Below the pieces are notes generated by a model, which was not told where the DNA came from, searched no databases, and saw nothing but the letters and a program-made list of their open reading frames with translations. This document shows positions 52,553-59,430 of a DNA stretch of 64,000 nucleotides, in pieces; position 1 is the stretch's first letter, and every line of letters begins with the position of its first letter. The position numbers and the translations under genes are program-made. The DNA is taken from assembly GCF_037450285.1 (NCBI RefSeq), contig NZ_JAQISN010000003.1:62001-126000 (forward strand), given 5' to 3'. This stretch comes from Erwinia sp. SLM-02 (GTDB lineage Bacteria; Pseudomonadota; Gammaproteobacteria; Enterobacterales; Enterobacteriaceae).

Positions 52553-53560
52553 CTACAGTTTCGCCAGCGTCGCTACCATCACCGCTTTGATGGTGTGAAG
52601 ACGGTTTTCCGCCTGATCGAACACCACGCTGTGTGCGGATTCAAACACTTCATCCGTCACTTCCATGCCGCCGTGCAGATCGTACTGCTCGGCCATCTGC
52701 TGGCCCAGCGTGGTTTGATCGTCGTGGAAAGCAGGCAGACAGTGCAGGAATTTCACCTGCGGATTACCGGTCAGCGCCAGCATCTCCGTATTCACCTGAT
52801 AGCCGCGCAGCAGGGCAATGCGCTCCGCCCAGACCTCTTTTGGCTCGCCCATGGAAACCCAGACGTCGGTATAGATAAAGTCAGCGCCTTTTACGCCCGC
52901 CGCGATATCTTCGGTGAGAGTGATTTTCCCACCGGTCTTTTGCGCCGCCGCACGACACTCTTCAACCAGCTTTTCATCCGGCCAGCAGCCTTTCGGTGCC
53001 ACCAGACGCAGATCCAGGCCAACCAGCGCGGCCGCTTCCAGCATGGTATTACCCATATTGTTGCGCGCGTCGCCGACGTAGGCGAAGGTCATCTGGCTGA
53101 AGGCTTTCTCCGGCAGATGTTCCTGCATGGTCAGCAGATCGGCCAGCAGCTGGGTGGGATGGAATTCATTGGTCAGCCCGTTCCAGACCGGCACGCCGGC
53201 ATGCTCAGCCAGCGACTCCACCAGCGCCTGGCCGTGGCCGCGATACTGAATACCATCATACATCCGCCCCAGCACGCGGGCCGTGTCCTTCATCGACTCT
53301 TTATGGCCGATCTGGCTACCGCTCGGGCCAAGATAGGTGACGTTAGCGCCCTGATCGTAAGCGGCAACTTCGAAAGAGCATCGGGTACGGGTCGAGTCTT
53401 TTTCGAAGATGAGCGCGATATTCTTGCCTTTCAGGTGCTGAATTTCTTCACCGTTTTTTTTATCGGTCTTGAGCGTTGAGGCCAGAGCGAGTAAGCCGTT
53501 GATTTCGGCGGGGGTAAAATCCAGCAGCCTGAGGAAATGACGTTGATACAGATGACTCAT
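52553..53560 (-). CDS. argI: ArgI, ornithine carbamoyltransferase
   Basis: ArgI converts ornithine and carbamoyl phosphate to citrulline in arginine synthesis. The carbamoyl-phosphate motif FEKDSTRTRCSFE, the HPTQ loop (NEFHPTQLLADL) and the ornithine motif FLHCLPAFHD are all present. It is 335 residues. The neighbouring paired ARG boxes indicate repression by ArgR. Like pyrB it consumes carbamoyl phosphate, and the two genes adjoin as in E. coli. Confidence 0.97.
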   Translation of the reverse strand: MSHLYQRHFLRLLDFTPAEINGLLALASTLKTDKKNGEEIQHLKGKNIALIFEKDSTRTRCSFEVAAYDQGANVTYLGPSGSQIGHKESMKDTARVLGRMYDGIQYRGHGQALVESLAEHAGVPVWNGLTNEFHPTQLLADLLTMQEHLPEKAFSQMTFAYVGDARNNMGNTMLEAAALVGLDLRLVAPKGCWPDEKLVEECRAAAQKTGGKITLTEDIAAGVKGADFIYTDVWVSMGEPKEVWAERIALLRGYQVNTEMLALTGNPQVKFLHCLPAFHDDQTTLGQQMAEQYDLHGGMEVTDEVFESAHSVVFDQAENRLHTIKAVMVATLAKL

Positions 53561-53581
53561 AAAGCACTCCAGGTAATCTTT

Positions 53582-53620
53582 AATGAATTTATATTCAATC
53601 TAACCGTATGAATATTCATT
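53582..53620 (-). promoter_or_regulatory. Paired ARG boxes of argI
   Basis: Box 1 at 53582-53599 contains a perfect TGAATTTATATTCA core. Box 2 at 53603-53620 has one perfect half (ATTCA) and a weak other half. They are 3 bp apart, the standard spacing for an ArgR hexamer. They lie 22-60 bp before the argI start and also near the rraB promoter. Confidence 0.88.
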
Positions 53621-53718
53621 TTCAACCCCGGCGTGCAGAAACTTTTGTTTAAAGGTAGTGGCGCAGAGGGCGCTGTGGGAAAATAATCAAACAAGACCCA
53701 TAAATTAAGGAACGGATC

Positions 53719-54144
53719 ATGGCTAATGAAGCATTTTTGGCAGAGCAGCGTGAAGAAACGCGACTGATTATTGAAGAGCTGCTGGAAGACGGCAGCGATC
53801 CTGATGCGCTGTATACGATTGAGCATCATTTTTCCTGTGACAGCTTCGACGCGCTGGAGAAGGCGGCGGTGGAAGCGTTCAAACTGGGCTATGAAGTCAC
53901 CGAGCCGGAAGAGCTGGAGCTGGAAGACGGCACTACCGTGATGTGCTGCGATATTCTGAGCGAAGGCGCGCTGAATGCGGATCTGATCGACAAGCAGGTT
54001 GAACAGCTGGTGGATCTGGTGGCGAAATTCAACGTTGACTACGACGGCTGGGGCACCTACTTCGAAGATCCTGATGCTCAGGACGAAGATGAAGACGGTG
54101 AAGATGAGGCTGACGACGAGGAAGATAACGGCGTACGTCACTAA
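53719..54144 (+). CDS. rraB: RraB, regulator of RNase E activity
   Basis: RraB binds RNase E and inhibits processing of a subset of transcripts. The 141-residue acidic protein matches E. coli RraB (EEQREETRLIIEELLEDGSDPDALYTIEHH-type N-terminus, here with AEQREETRLIIEELL) and ends in a very acidic stretch before DNGVRH. AAGGA precedes the ATG. It diverges from argI and runs towards miaE. Confidence 0.96.
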   Translation: MANEAFLAEQREETRLIIEELLEDGSDPDALYTIEHHFSCDSFDALEKAAVEAFKLGYEVTEPEELELEDGTTVMCCDILSEGALNADLIDKQVEQLVDLVAKFNVDYDGWGTYFEDPDAQDEDEDGEDEADDEEDNGVRH

Positions 54145-54205
54145 TCCCGCATAGTGCACGCCGCAGGCTCTCTGCGGCGTGATGGTTCTTTCCTCTCTGG
54201 TCCGA

Positions 54206-54970
54206 ATGATGAATATCGAACATCTCCTTGCCCCCATTCACGGCTTTCTGCTTTGCCGCACCCCGCAGGCGTGGATCGACGAAGCGCGTAAACCGCAAAA
54301 TCTGGCCCTGCTGTTAACCGATCACCTGGTCTGCGAGCTGAAAGCGGCGCAGACGGCGATGTGGCTGATCCGTAAATACGTGGCGGATAAAGCCAGCGGC
54401 GATGCGCTGCTGGCGTGGCTGAAGCCATGGGAAAACTTCGTCCACAATTCGCACAGCGACCTGACGTTTCTTGAGCAGCACCGGGCGCTGTCTAAAACTA
54501 TCATTACCCGTGAAGAAGCCCCCTACGGCGACGAGCTGGTGGATAAAATGGTGCTGCTGATAAAAGAAGAGCTGCATCATTTTTATCAGGTGCTGGAGAT
54601 TATGCAGGCGCGGGGCATTCCCTATGCGAAAATTACCGCCAGCCGCTATGCCAGAGGGCTACTGCGTGAAGTGGCCACCTATGAGCCGCAGACGCTGGTG
54701 GATAAGCTGATCTGCAGCGCCTACATCGAGGCGCGTTCCTGCGAGCGCTTTGCCAGCCTGGCCCCGTATCTTGACGACGAGCTGTCGGCTTTCTACGTCT
54801 CGCTGCTGCGTTCGGAAGCGCGGCACTATCAGGATTATCTGGCGCTGGCGGAGTTGATCTCAGGGCAGGATATCAGTGCGCGGGTACGGAAGATTGGTGA
54901 AACCGAAGCGCGTTTAATTAGCGAGCCGGATAGCGTACTGCGTTTCCATAGCGGGGTGCCGGATTTTTAA
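54206..54970 (+). CDS. miaE: MiaE, tRNA 2-methylthio-N6-isopentenyladenosine hydroxylase
   Basis: MiaE is a ferritin-like diiron monooxygenase that hydroxylates ms2i6A37 in tRNA to ms2io6A. E. coli K-12 lacks it; Salmonella and many plant-associated enterobacteria have it. Likely diiron ligands are in LVCELKAAQTAMW, IKEELHHFYQVLE, AYIEARSCERF and LRSEARHYQDYL. Adjacent ATG codons at 54206 and 54209 (MNIEHLLAPIHGF) are both plausible; a longer start at 54179 is less so. The product is about 255 residues. The 3' end runs into the repeat cluster. Confidence 0.92.
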   Translation: MMNIEHLLAPIHGFLLCRTPQAWIDEARKPQNLALLLTDHLVCELKAAQTAMWLIRKYVADKASGDALLAWLKPWENFVHNSHSDLTFLEQHRALSKTIITREEAPYGDELVDKMVLLIKEELHHFYQVLEIMQARGIPYAKITASRYARGLLREVATYEPQTLVDKLICSAYIEARSCERFASLAPYLDDELSAFYVSLLRSEARHYQDYLALAELISGQDISARVRKIGETEARLISEPDSVLRFHSGVPDF

Positions 54971-54976
54971 TTTATC

Positions 54977-55026
54977 GCTGGTTAGCTGGTTAGCTGGTTA
55001 GCTGGTTAGCTGGTTAGCTGGTTAGC
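54977..55026. repeat. 8-bp tandem array (GCTGGTTA x 6.25)
   Basis: Six perfect copies of GCTGGTTA plus a partial seventh lie just after miaE and directly before palindromic element A. No coding role is likely. Copy number may vary between strains. Confidence 0.95.
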
Positions 55027-55036
55027 CTGGGAGTAC

Positions 55037-55238
55037 GGAGAGCGGCCTCTGCGGCTGCCGGACGGTCCTCGCGCCGCTTCGCGGTGCCTTCGGCTTCGGC
55101 TGCGGGCCTGTCGGATCGGCACAGAGCGGGCGTCCTGCCCGCGCTGCGCCTGAGCCCAGCATCCCTGCTGGTCTCTCCGGTCCCACAGCCTGCTCCTCAG
55201 CGCTGCGAATTGTCCGTCAGCCGCAGAGGCCGCTCTCC
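55037..55238 (+). repeat. Palindromic element A (about 202 bp)
   Basis: Perfect 21-bp inverted arms lie at 55037-55057 and 55218-55238. The interior begins GGTCCTCGCGCCGC and ends CAGCGCTGCG, as in copies C and, reversed, B and D. A central hairpin spans 55120-55148: outer CACAG/CTGCG, an A-G step, inner GCGGGC/GCCCGC and loop GTCCT. It most resembles copy D. No credible protein is encoded. Confidence 0.9.
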
Positions 55239-55256
55239 CTTCACATAAGGTGCACG

Positions 55257-55340
55257 TTTTTCCGGGTAACACAGACTTTATTTGCCGACGGGCTGTTGGT
55301 CGGTGTGTCCGTTTTTCCAGGCAACGCAGAAGTTTATCAG
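55257..55340. repeat. Imperfect 27-bp direct repeat between elements A and B
   Basis: GTTTTTCCGGGTAACACAGA followed by CTTTATT (from about 55257) and GTTTTTCCAGGCAACGCAGA followed by AGTTTAT (from about 55310) are 53 bp apart and differ at a few positions. Between them is a small hairpin, CCGAC / GTCGG (55277-55297). Confidence 0.75.
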
Positions 55341-55342
55341 CG

Positions 55343-55537
55343 GACTGGCGGTGGCTTCGGTCGGAGCATCCGCAGCGCTGAACGGAGAGAGGAAGCCAGG
55401 ATTCGCCCACACGGACGTGGGCGAAAGGCACGGCCTGGGCAGGAAGCCCAGTCTGTGGCGGTCCGACAGGCTGACGAGCGAAGAGAAGGAACCGCGGCGC
55501 GGCGCGAGGACCCGCCCGACCGAAGCCACCGCCAGTC
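55343..55537 (-). repeat. Palindromic element B (195 bp, reversed)
   Basis: Perfect 22-bp arms lie at 55343-55364 and 55516-55537, unrelated in sequence to the outer part of the arms of A or C. The interior is the reverse complement of the C type (GGCGAATCCTGGCTTCCTCT). Its central hairpin is at 55429-55457 (CACGG/CTGTG, CTGGGC/GCCCAG, loop AGGAA on the plus strand), and a second hairpin at 55404-55423 has arms CGCCCAC/GTGGGCG. Confidence 0.9.
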
Positions 55538-55560
55538 AGCGGGCGCGCCGGCGTTCAGGC

Positions 55561-55641
55561 AACTCAGGCAACTCAGGCAACTCAGGCAACTCAGGCAACT
55601 CAGGCAACTCAGGCAACTCAGGCAACTCAGGCAACTCAGGC
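55561..55641. repeat. 9-bp tandem array (AACTCAGGC x 9)
   Basis: Nine perfect copies of AACTCAGGC lie between element B and the 3' end of yjgM, 5 bp from its stop codon. Perfect identity suggests recent expansion. The unit is a multiple of three and is open in some frames, but no start or homology supports translation. Confidence 0.97.
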
Positions 55642-55645
55642 AAAA

Positions 55646-56155
55646 TCAAAGCGCCTTCAGCATCGTGACTTCGCAATCCACATGCCCGGTATAACCCATC
55701 GGGCCATCAATATGCTGGAACCCCAGATGCTCATACAGGCGGATGGCGCGGGTCAGTGATGCGGTGGTTTCCAGATAGCAGCGCTTAAACCCGCGCTCAC
55801 GTCCATATTCCAGCGCCTGAAGCGCCAGGTTACGCGCCACGCCAAGACCGCGCGCCTCCGCCAGGAAATACATCTTCTGCAATTCGCAGACGTCAGGATC
55901 GCCACCCTGCAGCGGAGCCAAACCACCACCGCCAACCACTTTCCCTTCAACCTCCACCACCCAGTAGGCGCTGTTCGTTTCGCTGTAAAGCTCATACAAA
56001 CGATCCAGATTCGGGTCGGATACCGTGTAGCCTTTATCCGCCGTTAAACCAAATTCAGCAGAAACCGTGCGGATCACCGCAGCAATATGGGGATTATCAG
56101 CAAGTGTAATTGGGCGTACTTGCACAGTCAGGGTCGATTGGGTCGCGGTTGTCAT
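55646..56155 (-). CDS. yjgM: YjgM, GNAT-family acetyltransferase
   Basis: This 169-residue GNAT protein aligns along its length with E. coli YjgM (FGLTADKGYTVSDPNLD, YWVVEVEGKVVGGGGLAPL, GFKRCYLETTASLT). The acetyl-CoA motif is AEARGLGVARNLAL. The E. coli protein has been linked to O-acetylserine export or acetylation, but its substrate is not settled. In E. coli it also lies beside rraB and yjgN. Its 3' end abuts the 9-bp array. Confidence 0.92.
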   Translation of the reverse strand: MTTATQSTLTVQVRPITLADNPHIAAVIRTVSAEFGLTADKGYTVSDPNLDRLYELYSETNSAYWVVEVEGKVVGGGGLAPLQGGDPDVCELQKMYFLAEARGLGVARNLALQALEYGRERGFKRCYLETTASLTRAIRLYEHLGFQHIDGPMGYTGHVDCEVTMLKAL

Positions 56156-56375
56156 AAATCAGGCTCATAGCAGTTCGGCAGCAGGTAGTGTAATAACATT
56201 GCTGACGCAATGATGCAATGCACGGCAGAGTGATATCCCCACTGTGCCAGGCTAAATCTGAATGATAACTATTCCATTGTTTGACTATTAGTGCCATGCT
56301 TAAATAGCAGGCAGTAATACCGCTTTCACATTCTGAATTATTATTACGCTCTCTTATTTTCAGGAAGAAAATCTA

Positions 56376-57563
56376 ATGGAAAACAATACCTCGCAACCTC
56401 AGCGCCATCCGGTGCTGTTTCACGGTCGCTCTGGCGAATATTTCTCAATCTGGTTAGTTAACGCATTATTGACCATGATTACGCTGGGGATATATTCCGC
56501 CTGGGCTACCGTGCGCCGTCGTCGCTATTTCTATGGCAATACTGAAATCGCCGGCGATCGCTTTGATTATCATGCCCGGCCGATCAATCTCCTTATTGGT
56601 CGCATTATTGTTTTTATTGGTCTGGTGCTGTTCTTTATTATCTCCTCGATTTCCCCGGCCCTGACCCTGATAGCCATGCTGGCCTTCTTTGCCCTCATCC
56701 CGTGGATAGTGATCCGCAGCTGGCGCTACAACGCGCTGATGAGCAGCTTCCGCGGCGTGCGTTTTAACTACCACTGCCGTATTGGCCGCGCATACTGGAC
56801 GATGTACATGGCACCGGTGCTGATGATTCTGGCGCTGCTACTGGTGGTCGGCATGATCGGCGCAGCGGGTGCAACCAGCGGTAACATCAGCACCACGATG
56901 ACCGTCGGTGTGATTTGCTTCGTGCTGTATCTGGTGGGGCTGGCGGCAATACAGGGGACCGTGGCTGCACTGAACCACGATCTGTATATCAATAATATGG
57001 CGTTTGGTCAGCTGCCGTTTAAGGCCGAGCTGAGCAAAAAGACATTTATTAAAATGGTGCTGATCGGCTTCCTGATTATGCTGCCGTTTTTGATTGTGGC
57101 GGGTCTGCTGATAGGTTCGTTATTTGCCTCAATCATTTATGCTTCTGCAATGGGCGTCAGCGATCCGGAGATGCTGGGTAATATGATGGCCGGCAACGTG
57201 CTGAATATTTTCCTGACCTTCCTGGTCATTCTGTTCGGGGGCTTAGTCTCTTCCGCTTATTTAGTGGTGGCGCAGCGTAATTATGTGTTCGGTCAGACCC
57301 GACTGGGCGATAAGCTTCGTCTTAAGTCAACGTTATCCACGGGTGCCTTCCTGGCGCTGACGCTGACCAATACGCTGATCGTTATTTTCACCCTCGGACT
57401 GGGGACGCCAATTGCTGAAATCCGTCTGGCGCGCTATCTGGCTAAAAGCACCGAGCTGGAAGGGGATATCTCGCTGGATGAAGTCATGGCCCACCATGAC
57501 TCGGCCCGTACGGCGGTGGCAGAAGAGGTCGTTTCCGCTTTCGATATTAACGCGGGAATCTGA
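56376..57563 (+). CDS. yjgN: YjgN, DUF898 inner-membrane protein
   Basis: YjgN is a DUF898 membrane protein of 395 residues with about eight hydrophobic segments. The conserved start FHGRSGEYFSIWLVNALLT and the later TLGIYSAWATVRRRRYFYGNT are family hallmarks. Its function is unknown. It overlaps no gene but is followed within 2 bp by a metallopeptidase gene, which suggests a joint membrane role. The 220 bp upstream contain no recognisable site. Confidence 0.92.
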   Translation: MENNTSQPQRHPVLFHGRSGEYFSIWLVNALLTMITLGIYSAWATVRRRRYFYGNTEIAGDRFDYHARPINLLIGRIIVFIGLVLFFIISSISPALTLIAMLAFFALIPWIVIRSWRYNALMSSFRGVRFNYHCRIGRAYWTMYMAPVLMILALLLVVGMIGAAGATSGNISTTMTVGVICFVLYLVGLAAIQGTVAALNHDLYINNMAFGQLPFKAELSKKTFIKMVLIGFLIMLPFLIVAGLLIGSLFASIIYASAMGVSDPEMLGNMMAGNVLNIFLTFLVILFGGLVSSAYLVVAQRNYVFGQTRLGDKLRLKSTLSTGAFLALTLTNTLIVIFTLGLGTPIAEIRLARYLAKSTELEGDISLDEVMAHHDSARTAVAEEVVSAFDINAGI

Positions 57564-57565
57564 TT

Positions 57566-58582
57566 TTGCAGCTTAACGGCTATTATCAGTCTCCCGGACG
57601 GGCAGCTCGCGAGGCTGCCCGTCTCACATTGCACGAGCGTCATCTGGTGCTGGATTGCCACGAGCAGCGGCAAACTGAATTGCTCAATGCCATCACCGTA
57701 TCCGATGCGCTGGGGACTATCCCGCTGACGCTGACCTTCGCCGACGGCGGGCGCTTTGTGCCGGAGGACGATGCGGCCTTTCGCCAGTGGTGGCAGCAGC
57801 GCCACCGTCCGGGGCTGGTGCATCGTCTGGAGCGGCACCGTCGCGGCGTCGGGCTGACCCTGTTGGCCACGCTGGCCGCTATCGCCCTCTATATCTGGGT
57901 GATCCTGCCTGCTGCCAGCACCGCGCTGGCTTCAAATATGCCGGCTTACGTTGAGCGACAGGTGGGGCAGCAAACCCTGCTGCTGTTACGTAGCAGCGGC
58001 TTTAGCGACGGCAAACTGACGCCGGAGCAGCAGCAGCGTATGGAACGCCTGTTTCTGGCTGTTATTCCCGGCGAGATGAAGCAGGACGCGGTACCGCTGC
58101 GGCTGAAGGTTATGCATTTCGACGGCGGAGCGAATGCTTTTATGCTGGCGGACGGTACGCTGGTGGTGAGTGACGAGCTGGTTCGGATGGCGAAAAGTGA
58201 CGATGCGCTGGCGGCGGTGATGCTGCATGAGATTGGCCATCATCGTTATCGCCACCCGATGCGGATGCTGGTACGTTCGTCGCTGATATCGCTGAGCTAC
58301 ATGTGGCTGACCGGCGACGTCAGCGGCATTGGTGACACGCTGTTGCAGTCGGCGGCGTTTGTGCATCAGATGCAGTTTTCGCGCGGCATGGAACGGGAAG
58401 CGGATGCGTATGCCATTACGCAGATGAAGGCGCAGGGGCGTTCTCTGGCGGCGATGGCGGAGATTTATAGCCAGCTTCAGCAGTCGGGCGAGAAGGAGAG
58501 CGGGGGGCTGAGTTTACCTGAATGGATGAGCACTCACCCGGATATGCCGGAGCGGATTAAGGGGATTCGGGCGGCGGAATAG
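57566..58582 (+). CDS. M48-family zinc metallopeptidase
   Basis: This 338-residue membrane peptidase has one hydrophobic segment (about residues 92-112) and a peptidase M48 domain with the zinc motif H221-E-I-G-H225 and the third-ligand helix GMEREADAYAI. The N-terminal about 75 residues form a small domain common in such proteins. The likely start is TTG 57566, two bases after the yjgN stop, with GGGA upstream. Pairing with yjgN suggests membrane-protein or envelope quality control, which is inference. Confidence 0.88.
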   Translation: MQLNGYYQSPGRAAREAARLTLHERHLVLDCHEQRQTELLNAITVSDALGTIPLTLTFADGGRFVPEDDAAFRQWWQQRHRPGLVHRLERHRRGVGLTLLATLAAIALYIWVILPAASTALASNMPAYVERQVGQQTLLLLRSSGFSDGKLTPEQQQRMERLFLAVIPGEMKQDAVPLRLKVMHFDGGANAFMLADGTLVVSDELVRMAKSDDALAAVMLHEIGHHRYRHPMRMLVRSSLISLSYMWLTGDVSGIGDTLLQSAAFVHQMQFSRGMEREADAYAITQMKAQGRSLAAMAEIYSQLQQSGEKESGGLSLPEWMSTHPDMPERIKGIRAAE

Positions 58583-58619
58583 GGTACAGGCTTGCCGTCT
58601 GGGATACCGGTGTCTGGCT

Positions 58620-58812
58620 GGCGGGCTGTGCTCCCGGTCGGGCCGGTCCTCGCGCCGCTTTGCGGTCCCCTCGCTTCGTTCGTCAGCCTGACGGACCGGC
58701 ACAGACGCGCGTCCTGCGCGGCTGTGCCTTTCGCCTGCGTCCTTGCAGGCGAATCCTGGCTTCCTCTCTGCACTCAGCGCTGCGGATTGCCCGACCGGGA
58801 GCACAGCCCGCC
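58620..58812 (+). repeat. Palindromic element C (193 bp)
   Basis: Perfect 23-bp arms lie at 58620-58642 and 58790-58812. The central hairpin spans 58700-58726 (CACAG/CTGTG, an A-G step, CGCGC/GCGCG, loop GTCCT), and a second hairpin spans 58732-58751 (CGCCTGC/GCAGGCG). The interior sequence resembles element B reversed. No protein is credible. Confidence 0.92.
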
Positions 58813-58873
58813 CGCTTAGTCGTTCAGGTGCGGACTTCAGGAACGATTATTGCTGCTCTGGCTTTCTCCAGCA

Positions 58874-58954
58874 TCCTTGCAGGCGAATCCTGGCTTCCTC
58901 TCTGCACTCAGCGCTGCGGATTGCCCGACCGTGAGCACAGCCCACCCGCTTAGT
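58874..58954 (+). repeat. Half copy of element C (81-bp direct duplication)
   Basis: These 81 bp repeat 58740-58820 with only two differences. Both differences fall in the right terminal arm, which has no partner arm here. The 53 bp between the copies are unrelated. Confidence 0.92.
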
Positions 58955-59049
58955 GACTTCAGAGCCGCTCGTCGGTTGCTTCTGATGCCAACTGAAGTGA
59001 TGCCTTTTCGCCCTTAAACGGTGTTTTAAAAGCCAGCAGGATGGATGAA

Positions 59050-59255
59050 GTGGGTCCGTCCCGGCGGCCGGTGGGTAATCCGCAGCGCTGAGGTGCAGGC
59101 AGCGGGCCCGGAGGCGACAGCATGGATGCGGGCGCCAGGCCAGGCGCGGGCAGGACGCCCGCTCCTGGCCGGTCCGAAAGGCCGGATGCCGAAGCCGAAG
59201 GCACTGTGCAACGCACGGCGCGAGGACCGCCCGCAGGCCGCCGGGATGAGCCCAC
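59050..59255 (-). repeat. Palindromic element D (206 bp, reversed)
   Basis: Imperfect 26-bp arms lie at 59050-59075 and 59230-59255, with a perfect CCCGGCGGCC core. The central hairpin is at 59140-59168 (CCAGG/CCTGG outer stem, GCGGGC/GCCCGC inner stem, loop AGGAC on the plus strand). The interior resembles element A reversed. It lies after the M48 gene and before the valS terminator; 59256-59373 shows nothing else. Confidence 0.88.
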
Positions 59256-59373
59256 ACTCCCCATACTTACAGCCGCTCCCCTAAAATTACAGCTACGTCC
59301 GGGGTCTATGCTCACGCCTTATAGCTAGAGTCACATTCAGCCTTGGAACGGCCCCCCGCAGCCGTAAAACGCC

Positions 59374-59407
59374 AAAAAAAACCGCCATCAACAGACGGCG
59401 GTTTTTA
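59374..59407 (-). terminator. valS terminator
   Basis: On the minus strand the hairpin AAACCGCCGTC / GATGGCGGTTT is followed by more T. It lies 24 bp after the valS stop and has T-runs on both sides, so it can also block transcripts coming from the repeat region. Confidence 0.9.
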
Positions 59408-59430
59408 ATCTTCAGACTCGCTGAGAAAAC

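Noticed and set aside
55561..55641. CRISPR array
   Set aside because: The units are 9 bp and head-to-tail with no spacers.
55006..55694. Long open frames through elements A, B and the 9-bp array
   Set aside because: They arise from GC-rich palindromes, appear on both strands, and have no ribosome binding site or protein similarity.
58514..59328. Several overlapping open frames through elements C and D
   Set aside because: They are repeats of the same palindromic DNA read in different frames; the similarity between them reflects the DNA repeat, not a protein family.
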